In this document: positions 7,680-16,109 of the stretch, one piece after another | Position numbering within the stretch: position 1 is the first letter of the stretch | How the letters are laid out: the number at the start of each line of letters is the position of its first letter | Source of the DNA: UBA10347 sp905182135 | GTDB lineage: Bacteria; Actinomycetota; Acidimicrobiia; Acidimicrobiales; UBA10347 | Direction: 5' to 3' | Assembly (NCBI GenBank): GCA_963925805.1 | Contig: CAWUSE010000009.1 | Coordinates: 1-64,000, forward strand | Length of the DNA stretch: 64,000 nt | The notes under the pieces: model-generated | What the model saw: only the letters and a program-made list of their open reading frames with translations | What the model was told of the DNA's origin: nothing | Databases searched by the model: none | Position numbers and translations under genes: made by a program

Positions 7680-9857
7680 TCAGCTACTCGCTTCGTTGGT
7701 AAGAGCCTTACGTTCTTGACGGCGGGCATGCAGGATCGGTTCGGTATAGCCGGATGGCTGCTCGGTGCCGGAAAGCACTAGGTCACACGCTCCTCTAAAC
7801 GCCGGACCGTCAAATCCTGGTGCCATGTTGTCGTAGTCAGGGTCATCTGCGTTCTGGCGATCCACGATTGCGGCCATGCGTTTCATCGTTTCCATGATCT
7901 GTTCCGACGAAACGACCCGGTGGAGCAGCCAGTTCGCCATGTGTTGTGACGAGATCCGACAGGTTGCCCGGTCCTCCATCAGCCCAACGTCGTTGATGTC
8001 GGGGACCTTGGAGCAACCCACCCCATGGTCGACCCATCGCACCACATAACCAAGGATTCCTTGTGCGTTATTGTCGAGTTCAGCCTGCTTCTCTTCGTCA
8101 CTCCAGTTCGTGTTCGCAGCGACGGGGATGTGCAAAATGTCATCTATGCCGGCGCGGCGCCCGCCGGCAAGTAACTCTTGCTGGCGAGCAAGCACATCGA
8201 TTTGGTGGTAGTGGGTTGCGTGCAGCGTGGCAGCCGTCGGCGAAGGCACCCAGGCACAGCTGGCGCCGGACTGCGGGTGGCCAATTTTTTGGTCGATCAT
8301 GTCGGCCATTCGATCTGGAGTAGCCCACATGCCCTTTCCGATCTGGGCCTTGCCGTGCAGACCACACGACAGGCCAACATCGACATTCCAGTCTTCGTAT
8401 GCGCCGATCCAGGACTGCGCCTTCATGTCGCTCTTACGAACGAACGGTCCAGCTTCCATCGACGTGTGAATCTCGTCGCCGGTGCGGTCGAGAAACCCGG
8501 TGTTGATAAAGACGACGCGGCTCTTGATAGCCCGAATGCACTCTTTCAGGTTCACCGTGGTTCGGCGTTCCTCGTCCATCAAGCCGAGCTTGACGGTGTT
8601 CGGCTCAAGACCGAGCACCTCTTCCACACGGGTAAAGACCTGGTCGGTGAATGCGGCCTCGTCGGGGCCGTGCATCTTTGGCTTCACGACGTAGACCGAA
8701 CCTGCCCGCGAATTCATGTCTCCGTCGGTCTTATCCAGATCATGCTTGGCGCACAACACCGTCATCATGGCGTCGAGAAGCCCCTCGGGTATCTCGTTGC
8801 CTTCCGCGTCGAGAACCGCCGGGGTGGTCATGAGGTGCCCAACGTTGCGCACCAACATCGTGGCGCGCCCGGGCAACATGAAGCTGCCGCCTTCGGGCGA
8901 GGCGTAGAGACGATCGCTGTCCATCCGGCGGGTGAAGCTGGCGTCACCTTTGGTGACTTCTTCGACCAGATCGCCACGGTTCAGACCAAGCCAGTTGTGA
9001 TAAGCCAATGCCTTATCTTCGGCATCCACCGCTGCGACCGAGTCTTCGCAATCCATGATTGCTGTCACGGCTGCTTCGATCACGATGTCCTTGACGCCTG
9101 CCGCATCGGTGGCTCCGATGTTGTCATCGGGATCGATCTGAATCTCCAAGTGCAAGCCGTTGTTCAGCAGTAGCAGCGTTGCCGGGCCACTTGGATCTCC
9201 GCGCCAACCAATGAGCTGGCTCGGGTTGGCCAACGCTGGAACCATCTGGCCTGCATCAATCGTGTACGAGTCAACGTCAGAGTGTGACCCTTCGGCAAGC
9301 GGCGCCGCCATATCCAGGAATGTCCGGCCCCACGCAATGACTCGCTCGCCTCGTTCTGCGTTGTACGGTCCCGCAGGTGGCAGATCGCCTAGAGCATCGG
9401 TGCCATAGAGAGCGTCGTACAGCGAACCCCAGCGAGCGTTCGCAGCGTTGATTGCGTATCTGGCGTTCATCACCGGCACGACAAGTTGCGGCCCCGGGAT
9501 CGATGCCATCTCAGCGTCGACGTTGGTCGGGTCTATGGCAAAGTCGGGCCCTTCGGGCTGCAGGTACTGAAGTTCTTCAAGAAACGCCCGGTAAGCGGTC
9601 GCATCGTGGGGCTGTCCGACTCGTTTCTTGTGCCAAGCATCGATAGCGGCCTGGATCGTTTCTCGTTCTTCGAGTAACTCACGGTTGCGGGGAGCGAAGT
9701 CGGCAATCAGCGCTGCGAAGCCAGCCCAGAAGACGTCAGGGTCGATGCCCGAACCCGGCAAGGCTTCCTTCATCACAAAGTCGTCAAGTGCCTGACCCAC
9801 GGCCAAGCCGTTCCGATCCGTGCGCTGAGATAAACTCGAGGGAGAAGCTGCTGCCAT
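7680..9857 (-). CDS. glcB: Malate synthase G
   Basis: 725 aa, the usual size of the G isoform. Recognisable pieces include DCEDSVAAVDAEDKALAY with the metal-binding acidic residues, LPGRATMLVRNVGHLM, VYVVKPKMHGPDE, GLMDEERRTTVNLKECI with the catalytic Arg region, and FINTGFLDRTGDEIHTSMEAGP. It condenses glyoxylate with acetyl-CoA to malate, feeding the product of GlcDEF into central metabolism. First gene of the operon. No Shine-Dalgarno precedes the ATG at 9857, so translation may be leaderless. The divergent GntR gene and two palindromes lie just upstream. Confidence 0.95.
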   Translation of the reverse strand: MAAASPSSLSQRTDRNGLAVGQALDDFVMKEALPGSGIDPDVFWAGFAALIADFAPRNRELLEERETIQAAIDAWHKKRVGQPHDATAYRAFLEELQYLQPEGPDFAIDPTNVDAEMASIPGPQLVVPVMNARYAINAANARWGSLYDALYGTDALGDLPPAGPYNAERGERVIAWGRTFLDMAAPLAEGSHSDVDSYTIDAGQMVPALANPSQLIGWRGDPSGPATLLLLNNGLHLEIQIDPDDNIGATDAAGVKDIVIEAAVTAIMDCEDSVAAVDAEDKALAYHNWLGLNRGDLVEEVTKGDASFTRRMDSDRLYASPEGGSFMLPGRATMLVRNVGHLMTTPAVLDAEGNEIPEGLLDAMMTVLCAKHDLDKTDGDMNSRAGSVYVVKPKMHGPDEAAFTDQVFTRVEEVLGLEPNTVKLGLMDEERRTTVNLKECIRAIKSRVVFINTGFLDRTGDEIHTSMEAGPFVRKSDMKAQSWIGAYEDWNVDVGLSCGLHGKAQIGKGMWATPDRMADMIDQKIGHPQSGASCAWVPSPTAATLHATHYHQIDVLARQQELLAGGRRAGIDDILHIPVAANTNWSDEEKQAELDNNAQGILGYVVRWVDHGVGCSKVPDINDVGLMEDRATCRISSQHMANWLLHRVVSSEQIMETMKRMAAIVDRQNADDPDYDNMAPGFDGPAFRGACDLVLSGTEQPSGYTEPILHARRQERKALTNEASS

Positions 9858-9866
9858 ACAGGAGAG

Positions 9867-9894
9867 GTTAACTGTTAACAGTTGACTGTCAACT
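9867..9894. promoter_or_regulatory. Two abutting palindromic operators in the glcB-gntR divergent promoter
   Basis: GTTAACTGTTAAC (9867-9879) is directly followed by AGTTGACTGTCAACT (9880-9894). Each is a perfect palindrome about a central T and both share the half-site GTTRAC. They fill most of the 59-base space between glcB and the GntR gene, as expected for sites bound by an FCD-type GntR regulator acting in both directions. Confidence 0.65.
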
Positions 9895-9916
9895 ATGAAA
9901 GAGTACTGTTCTTCGT

Positions 9917-10624
9917 ATGGCGCTCGCTGATCACTCCCCTGCCGAGACTGGGACCGAGACTGGGACAGGGCCTCTGCTCGTTCTCCCCGTCGATCTTGGC
10001 CATGCCGTGACCGCTGCCATTCGCGAGTTGATCATGACCGGCGCCGTCGACCCAGGTGAACGGCTCGTCGAAACCGACTTGTCCGAACGTTTCGGCACCA
10101 GTCGCGGACCTGTGCGCGACGCGTTCAAGGAACTCGAACAATCGGGATTGGTGATATCGGTTCCCCGACGCGGCACCTTCGTTGCCACACTCACCGCCGC
10201 CGACATGCACGAGATTTACACCCTTCGGCTGGCGCTAGAAAAGCTAGCTATACGCACATCTGCTCAAATCGCGACTGAGCAGGACGTTGCAACTATGCGA
10301 GCCGCTATTGACCGGCTCAGCGAAGCTCATCGCACCGGCAACCGGCGCGCTGGCGCCGAGGCCGACATCGCCATCCACCGTTTGATCGTGCGTACCGCAG
10401 GCCATGAGCGCCTTACCGAGGCATGGGAACGCCTAGCCGATCAGACACTGCTACTTATGGCCCAACTCATGGACCTGCTGCTCGATGTCCAGCATGCTGC
10501 CGGCGACCACCACACGCTCGTCAACGCAATCGCCGACCACGACGTCGCTGGCGCCGAAGCAGCGTTGACAGATCATTTACTCGCCGCAAGCCAGGCAATG
10601 ATTGAGAACGCCTCGATCGGTTGA
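9917..10624 (+). CDS. GntR-family regulator with FCD ligand domain (probable glycolate-operon regulator)
   Basis: 235 aa. The N-terminal winged helix is clear: ELIMTGAVDPGERLVETDLSERFGTSRGPVRDAFKELE. VPRRGTFVATL is the wing, and from about residue 95 an FCD helical bundle follows, with DMHEIYTLRLALE, AIDRLSEAH, DIAIHRLIV and a late DHHTLVNAIADHD supplying the Asp/His metal-ligand pattern of FadR-C proteins. A 12-bp tandem repeat (CCGAGACTGGGA) encodes ETGTETG near the start. The divergent position next to glcB suggests it controls the glycolate genes as GlcC/LldR-type regulators do; the effector is inferred, not seen. Confidence 0.88.
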   Translation: MALADHSPAETGTETGTGPLLVLPVDLGHAVTAAIRELIMTGAVDPGERLVETDLSERFGTSRGPVRDAFKELEQSGLVISVPRRGTFVATLTAADMHEIYTLRLALEKLAIRTSAQIATEQDVATMRAAIDRLSEAHRTGNRRAGAEADIAIHRLIVRTAGHERLTEAWERLADQTLLLMAQLMDLLLDVQHAAGDHHTLVNAIADHDVAGAEAALTDHLLAASQAMIENASIG

Positions 10625-10770
10625 ACCATGCGGCCGCGCCCACCTGATCAACGAAGCCAGTTCATCGAGCAGCAGAATCCAGGTAGTTCAGCAGAAACAG
10701 ACCCGCACAGTACGAACGCCGGTGCTGCCAGCATGCTGCATACCGTGCCTCGCAGCTAGCCACCGGGCTG

Positions 10771-11919
10771 CTAGCTATCGAGCGAATACTGCTCGAAGAA
10801 TGCCCACGATGTCTCCGACGCACTGATCTCATCGGTTGTCACGCCAAGGCCGAGAGCCTCAGACAACGCAATTGAAACGAGGGAGCCTGGCCACGTATGA
10901 CCAGCCCCATCAATTTCGTAGAACGTCATAGTTACAGCGTCGACACAGTTAGCGAAGTCGAATGACGTGACATTGTCGGAAAATTCCGTAATTACAGGCT
11001 CGGCTTCACAACCTGCGTCGACGGCGAACTCGGTGAACTCGTCCAGGATTTTGAGCTCGAACAATGGCACGATCTGGCCGGGAGCCAGCGAAGAGACGCC
11101 GCGACCCGCATAGGGCACCACTTCATCGTCGGTGCCATGGAAACCGATGTACGGAACGGTCCGCGACGGGGCACAGTCGTCGGCGTGAGTAAGAGCAGCA
11201 ACCGAGGCGGCGGCGGCAATTCGATCAGACATTTCACACACGAGTACAGAGCTGAAGTAGCCACCATTTGACATGCCGGTCGTGTACACCCGGGTGTCGT
11301 CGATACAAAGTGTCTCGATCACACGGTCGAGTACTTCGTTGGCAAACGCCAGGTCATCTCGGTTCAGATCCTGGTCAGGCGCCAACTCCCATGAGTTGCG
11401 CCCCTCCTCAGAGGGCAAGCCGGTCGGTGCGATCACGATAAACCCCTCGGCCTCGGCCAGTGCTGTGTAGTCAGAGAAGGCGATCTGTTCAAAGCCATTG
11501 GACCCCAAACCATGCCAATTGAGCACCACAGCCATTGGTACCAAATCGTCGTATGACGCCGGAACAACCTGTTCATAGATTCGATCGCGACCGTCGGATT
11601 CGAACGCCACTGTCGTAATTCCTGGGGCGCTCCCCGCTCCGCAGCCGCTGCCGAGAACCGCTGCTGGTTCACTTGGCTGCTCGGCCGGTGCGGGTGTTGG
11701 CGCCACCGTCGACACAGGTTCGGCCGTGGATGCAGGGGCCACAGTTGGGGCTGGTTTGGGTTCTGTTTCGGCGACCTTGATCGGAACCGCTGTTCCTTGC
11801 TCGACTGGGTCGGCTATAGCCGCAAACGGCTCCCGTGCCCCTTCATCGCTACTACCACCGCAGGCTGTTGCCCCGAGAACTAGCACAGCAACGAGCGAGA
11901 ACCATATTCGAATCGACAC
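10771..11919 (-). CDS. LpqC-like lipoprotein esterase (PHB-depolymerase family)
   Basis: 382 aa. A lipoprotein signal is visible (FSLVAVLVLGATACGGSS, lipobox Cys at about residue 20), followed by a ~70-residue Thr/Pro/Ala-rich linker. The alpha/beta hydrolase domain has LNWHGLGSNGFEQ for the oxyanion region, TTGMSNGGYFSS as the nucleophile elbow (GxSxG), HGTDDEVVPY for the Asp and DGAGHTWPGS for the catalytic His. The family includes feruloyl esterases and extracellular poly(3-hydroxybutyrate) depolymerases; the substrate cannot be told from sequence. It is convergent to the GntR gene and is probably monocistronic and surface-anchored. Confidence 0.85.
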   Translation of the reverse strand: MSIRIWFSLVAVLVLGATACGGSSDEGAREPFAAIADPVEQGTAVPIKVAETEPKPAPTVAPASTAEPVSTVAPTPAPAEQPSEPAAVLGSGCGAGSAPGITTVAFESDGRDRIYEQVVPASYDDLVPMAVVLNWHGLGSNGFEQIAFSDYTALAEAEGFIVIAPTGLPSEEGRNSWELAPDQDLNRDDLAFANEVLDRVIETLCIDDTRVYTTGMSNGGYFSSVLVCEMSDRIAAAASVAALTHADDCAPSRTVPYIGFHGTDDEVVPYAGRGVSSLAPGQIVPLFELKILDEFTEFAVDAGCEAEPVITEFSDNVTSFDFANCVDAVTMTFYEIDGAGHTWPGSLVSIALSEALGLGVTTDEISASETSWAFFEQYSLDS

Positions 11920-12183
11920 AGCCTGAATCTACCAATGTCGGCCTTCTAGAACTTCGATAACGGCGTGTTCGGCTAGCTCGACTCATTTGGCGACGCGCTG
12001 ATCGTGATCAACGTCGTCAATCTGTTCACCGCGCCAGTCGAGCCATGCCAGCGGTCGATACCCGAAGAAGACTTGTTCAGCGAGCCAACTAGCTGGGTTA
12101 GAGAATCGAACTTCGGCTGCCCAATTCTCGGCATCTAAAAATTCTGAACATCGCAGCGCCGAAACATCGATGATCTTGTAGAG

Positions 12184-12258
12184 CGCCCCCGACAGGATTC
12201 GAACCTGTGACCTACGGATTAGAAGGCCGTTGCTCTATCCGGGCTGAGCTACGGGGGC
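12184..12258 (-). tRNA. tRNA-Arg (anticodon TCT)
   Basis: Acceptor GCCCCCG pairs with CGGGGGC over 7 bp, with G as discriminator; the D arm has AGCTCAGCCCGGATAGAGC. The anticodon loop is CTTCTAA and the T arm ACAGG/CCTGT with TTCGAAT. One C-T mismatch closes the anticodon stem. CCA is not encoded. Confidence 0.93.
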
Positions 12259-12348
12259 TGAACGCTCTATCGTAGGGCCGACACAGGGCACACAGGAGGA
12301 AATAAGGCGTGGATTCCTTGGCTATCTCTTCTAAGATGACCGGCCTTG

Positions 12349-12423
12349 GTGATTGTAGCTCAGTTCGGTTAGAGCACCTGGTTGTGGTCCAGGATGTCGC
12401 GAGTTCAAATCTCGTCAGTCACC
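12349..12423 (+). tRNA. tRNA-His (anticodon GTG)
   Basis: Acceptor GTGATTG/CAGTCAC, anticodon stem CCTGG/CCAGG with loop TTGTGGT, T loop TTCAAAT. The discriminator is C and the base before position 1 is G, the G-1:C73 pair that identifies tRNA-His. CCA follows directly (12424-12426), so it is encoded. Confidence 0.95.
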
Positions 12424-12524
12424 CCATCTATATTCCGGCAAATCGGCCTTGGCTGAGATGCGGACAGACTTCGCTCCGATAGCCTCGGATGGCAGTTTGT
12501 AAGAATCAGAATGCAACAGAACAT

Positions 12525-12597
12525 GCGCCTCTAGCTCAATTGGCAGAGCGTCGGACTCTTAATCCGCAGGTTCCGGGTTCAAGTCCCGGGGGGCGTA
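12525..12597 (+). tRNA. tRNA-Lys (anticodon CTT)
   Basis: Acceptor GCGCCTC pairs with GGGGCGT (two G-U pairs), D stem GCTC/GAGC, anticodon loop CTCTTAA, T stem CCGGG/CCCGG. Its 3' half resembles the fragment at 19076-19117, so it is the likely integration target of the following island. Confidence 0.93.
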
Positions 12598-12603
12598 CTA
12601 CGA

Positions 12604-12643
12604 AAAGCCCCGGTATCTCAACGATCTGAGGTACCGGGGCTTT
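12604..12643 (+). terminator. Strong hairpin terminator after tRNA-Lys
   Basis: A 17-bp stem (one G-T pair) runs from AAAGCCCCGGTA to TACCGGGGCTTT with loop ACGATC and a short T run on its 3' side. Confidence 0.8.
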
Positions 12644-12673
12644 CGCATGTACTGGCATGAAAGCTGCCAATTG

Positions 12674-12925
12674 CTAACGGATTGCTAACGAACGGTTTGA
12701 GTCGTCGTGCTTTGCGTCTGGAATACCGACTGCGAATGCATTATCGAGTGCGCTGGCTGCTTGGTCGGTCATAAGGTCGACGACGTGCGGGTAGGTGTCC
12801 GTCGTGAACCCCACCGAACTCTGCCCAAACGCTGCGCTGGCACCTGCTGGGTGCACGCGTTGTTTGAGCATCGGGCACGCCCAACCTACGCCACGGTGGC
12901 CAGTTGGCAGATCCCGATGGTGTCG
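12674..12925 (-). pseudogene. 3' remnant of a tyrosine recombinase (phage-type integrase)
   Basis: The reverse strand encodes MLKQRVHPAG, then QSSVGFTTDTYPHVV and a TDQAASALDNAF tail. This is the end of tyrosine integrases, where GHSSVGFTLDTYSHV contains the catalytic Tyr; here the Tyr survives in TDTYPHV. Upstream, a degraded HRDL segment corresponds to the HDLRHTHA box, but the conserved Arg and His are lost and no intact frame extends further. The remnant sits 76 bases beyond tRNA-Lys with its 3' end nearest the tRNA, the normal position of an integrase in a tRNA-targeted element. Confidence 0.75.
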
Positions 12926-13206
12926 CCGCTGCTCGTGCGATCACAACCCAGTTATACAACGTTGCGCAGTGGCAAAACACTTGGCTGCGGACCACTTCCG
13001 ACAGCCTGGCTATCAGTCTGGAACGCTGTTGCCGGTCCGATCAAAGGGTGGCACTCGCCGGACTATCAGAACGACTATGAGAACATGGACTGACGACCGG
13101 ACATCGACTCCGGCGCCGGTTTAAATGTGTGTCCGTCCTGAGCGGCTGTTTCCGGAAGCCGCTGTCGCGTGTGCGACAATGGGTGCTCGACGGAGAGGAC
13201 TCAGTG

Positions 13207-14256
13207 ATGCGCGCCGGGATCGTGACAGGTAAGGGACAGTTCGAGCTGATCGAGATGGGGGATCCTGTACCGGGCGACGGCCAGGTCGTTGTTGCGATAC
13301 AGCGGTGCGGAATCTGCGGGAGCGACATACACGCCTATCACGAGGGTTGGGCCTATGCCCCTGGCATCTGTGGGCACGAGTGGACCGGAACGATCATCGA
13401 CGTCGGCCCTGGCCTGGCGGGAACCGAACTGGCCGACCAGCTGACAACAGGAACCCGCGTCGTAGGCGGACAGGCCCCCGGATGTGGCACATGTCGCGAG
13501 TGCAGAGCCAGCCTCCCAGCATTCTGCCGCAACGCCGCCAGTGAGTACTCGGGCCGTAATGCGCCATCGTCGGGTGGGTTCGCTCCCTATCTCACGCTGT
13601 CGGCGAACCGACTGGTCCCCGTGCCCGACTCGGTCTCTGACGATGATGCCGCTCTGATCGAACCGGCTTCAGTAGCCATGCACGCCGTTCGACGCTCGCG
13701 CCTCACCGTTGGCGATGTGGCCTGCGTCGTTGGCTGCGGGCCGATCGGCCTGATGTTAATCCAATGCGCTCGCCTCGGTGGCGCAACATCGATCATCGCT
13801 ATCGAACCCGACGCTGGCCGCCGCGAACTCGCACTCGCCCTTGGCGCCGATATCGCCGTCGCCCCCGGTCCAGAGGTACGCCAGGCCGTAAACGACTGCA
13901 CCGCCGGGCTGCGAGCCGACATCGCCTTCGACTGTGCAGGTATACCCCAGACGCTGCAGCAGTCAGTCGACATGGTGCGTGCCGGTGGATCGGTGTGCAT
14001 GGTCGGCGTCTCGGGCGGCGCCGCCACCATCAACCCGATGCGGTGGATGATGAAGGAAGTCTCGGTCGACACTTCGATTCTGTTCAACCTCGACGAAATG
14101 GCAACCACCGCACAACTCATCGCTGACAAACGAATCAGCACTAAAGGCATGGTCGCTGGCACGGTGACCCTGGACGAACTACCAGACACCATCGACGATC
14201 TAGCTAACAGGCGGCGCGACGCCGTCAAACTCCTGGTCGACCCGACCACCGGCTGA
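13207..14256 (+). CDS. Zinc-dependent medium-chain alcohol/polyol dehydrogenase
   Basis: 349 aa from ATG 13207, preceded by GGAGAGG; the open frame reaches further up to a GTG at 13129 but that stretch is not family-like. Catalytic zinc ligands appear in CGICGSD and GHEW, the structural zinc site is CGTCRECRASLPAFC, and the NAD(P)-binding Rossmann motif is VVGCGPIGLMLIQ. The family covers threonine, sorbitol and other secondary-alcohol dehydrogenases. NAD preference is suggested by the Glu after the second strand (IAIEPDAGR). It is the first intact gene inside the proposed island; the substrate is not assignable. Confidence 0.88.
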   Translation: MRAGIVTGKGQFELIEMGDPVPGDGQVVVAIQRCGICGSDIHAYHEGWAYAPGICGHEWTGTIIDVGPGLAGTELADQLTTGTRVVGGQAPGCGTCRECRASLPAFCRNAASEYSGRNAPSSGGFAPYLTLSANRLVPVPDSVSDDDAALIEPASVAMHAVRRSRLTVGDVACVVGCGPIGLMLIQCARLGGATSIIAIEPDAGRRELALALGADIAVAPGPEVRQAVNDCTAGLRADIAFDCAGIPQTLQQSVDMVRAGGSVCMVGVSGGAATINPMRWMMKEVSVDTSILFNLDEMATTAQLIADKRISTKGMVAGTVTLDELPDTIDDLANRRRDAVKLLVDPTTG

Positions 14257-14525
14257 GGCCCACAGACATCTTTGGGCAGCGGCGCCCCACCTTGCCAGAC
14301 CTGGTTTCTCTGTAACTTCTATAGGTCCCACCAAATCGCAGCGTTTCAGTCCGCTGCCATGAGCTGCATGAGATTCACCACAGATTGCCGGGAGGGAATT
14401 ATGTCGGCCAAGATCAAGGCGCTGTTGTGCCGTACCCGCAGCCGAAACTCGAGTCTCCCCGTCCGCGATCTTGATACGAATCTGCCGGTCGTATCAGTGT
14501 CGACCGGCGGCGATCGCGTTCTGGC

Positions 14526-15032
14526 TCAGACGGTGCGAATCTTTGGCACCAGCTCAACCACCGGGATCGTACGGTCAGTGCGCGACTGGTACTTGGCGAA
14601 CGTCTTGTTCTGTGCCGCGACCCAGGCAAAGACCTCGTCACGGTCGTCGCCGTCGAGAACTACGGCGGTCGATGGCTGCGGGTCACCACCGAACTCTGCG
14701 ACGACGTCGGGGTTCGCTACCAGATTGTGAAACCACGCCGGGTGGGTTAGCGCTCCGCCCTTCGACGCTATAACGAGAATCCGACCGTCCCGGTCAAAGA
14801 ACGCAAGCGGAATGGTGCGCTCGCGTCCAGATCTAGCCCCCGTTGTTGTTAGCAGCATCCAGGGAGCCGATGCCAGATCGCCGGGCATCTCGCCATCGTT
14901 CGCTCGGAACGCAGCGATAAAGGCCCGGTTGTACGCACCTGTGTCTTTACCTGGGCCAGCATCAGAGCGGATGTCCTCGGCCAGCACATACCTGATGTAG
15001 TCAAGCGTCAGTTCCGGCGTTTCTTCGTCCAC
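14526..15032 (-). CDS. F420-dependent nitroreductase-family (Ddn-like) oxidoreductase
   Basis: 168 aa. PWMLLTTTGARSGRERTIPL, ILVIASKGGALTHPAWFHNL and NPDVVAEFGGDPQPS are the characteristic blocks of the deazaflavin-dependent nitroreductase (Ddn/DUF385) family, a split-barrel fold that uses reduced F420, mainly in actinobacteria. These enzymes reduce quinones, nitro compounds or enones; the natural substrate is not evident. It is single, convergent with the zinc dehydrogenase, and separated from it by 270 bases holding no gene. Confidence 0.88.
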   Translation of the reverse strand: MDEETPELTLDYIRYVLAEDIRSDAGPGKDTGAYNRAFIAAFRANDGEMPGDLASAPWMLLTTTGARSGRERTIPLAFFDRDGRILVIASKGGALTHPAWFHNLVANPDVVAEFGGDPQPSTAVVLDGDDRDEVFAWVAAQNKTFAKYQSRTDRTIPVVELVPKIRTV

Positions 15033-15187
15033 GACAAGCCCCTTTCAACGAGCTGACTCGATCCTACGATTACAACTCGACACTATGTAAGTACATGATT
15101 CCATGCTCGTACTCATGGTAACCCGTTGTCAATCTGTCCTAAACTTGAAACATGCCAGGGTGTTAACCTCAACAATTGCGCGCATCC

Positions 15188-15985
15188 TCAGGAGCGGGTG
15201 GCGCGGCGTTCACGCTGGCGCTCGGCAAATTCGCTGATGTAGTTCCGCGCCTCCGGGCGTGCCGCCATGGCAGCAACCCGATCGGTCTCCTCCGCCATGG
15301 CTTCGCTGAGGCTGCGTGTCGTGCCGTCCTTGATGAGTCTCTTCGTCTCGCCCAACACGACGGTGTCGCGACCTGCGACTGACCGAGCGAGCTCCATCGC
15401 GTGATCGAGCGTCTCGCCGGCCGGAGCGAGTCGGGTGGCGAGGCCCCAGTCGAGGGCCTTTTGGGCGTCGATGGTTTCGTTCGTCAGCGCAAAGTCTAGG
15501 GCCCGCTTCAGGCCAACCGCTCGGCTCAGATAGAAGCTAGAGGACCCGTCGGGCGTGAGCCCAACGGCCGGATACCCAAGTGTGAATGTAGCGTTCTCGG
15601 CCACGATCCCGAGATCGAACGCGGCGACCATCGATACTCCAGCGCCTCCGACATTGCCCTCGACGGCAGCGATCGTCGGGGCGTTGATACGGTCGAAGTA
15701 GTCGAGGAAGACGTGGAAATCGATCGCCATGTCGTAGACAAAGTCGCCCAGCGGTTCCGCCTCGTTGAACGCTGCCAGGTCGCCTCCTGCACAGAAGATC
15801 GGCCCTTCGCCAGAGACCACGATCGCACCGAGGTCATCCATCTTCGCGAGGTCACGGGCGTGGTCGATCATCTCACGACAGGTCTGGGGTCGGAAGGCGT
15901 TCCCTTGTCCCGGGCGAACGAACCGGATGTTGGCAATGCGCCCGTCGATCGTGCACTCGACGTCGGGCGATTCAGAAATGGACAT
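15188..15985 (-). CDS. Enoyl-CoA hydratase/isomerase (PaaG-like)
   Basis: 265 aa crotonase. The oxyanion-hole segments are IFCAGGDLAAF and GNVGGAGVSMVAAFDL. In the following catalytic stretch (LGYPAVGLTPDGSSSFYLSRAVG) the usual Glu of hydratases is replaced, while the Asp in TPDGSSSF matches the position of the catalytic Asp of enoyl-CoA isomerases such as PaaG. An isomerase role is therefore more likely than hydration. GAGAGGGA precedes the ATG. It is divergent from the acyl-CoA dehydrogenase operon 124 bases away and may share its promoter region. Confidence 0.85.
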   Translation of the reverse strand: MSISESPDVECTIDGRIANIRFVRPGQGNAFRPQTCREMIDHARDLAKMDDLGAIVVSGEGPIFCAGGDLAAFNEAEPLGDFVYDMAIDFHVFLDYFDRINAPTIAAVEGNVGGAGVSMVAAFDLGIVAENATFTLGYPAVGLTPDGSSSFYLSRAVGLKRALDFALTNETIDAQKALDWGLATRLAPAGETLDHAMELARSVAGRDTVVLGETKRLIKDGTTRSLSEAMAEETDRVAAMAARPEARNYISEFAERQRERRATRS

Positions 15986-16109
15986 GGGTTCCCTCTCGGT
16001 GGTTCGACCGCTATCCAGACATCGACCAGCAGGTCAATTCCGCGACGATAACAGAGGGTTCCGACATGCTTATGAACGTCGATGGGCCGTGAAGTGCGAT
16101 GATTGAGGA

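Noticed and set aside
8178..9173. 331-codon plus-strand frame inside glcB
   Set aside because: Antisense shadow of malate synthase G, with no motifs of its own.
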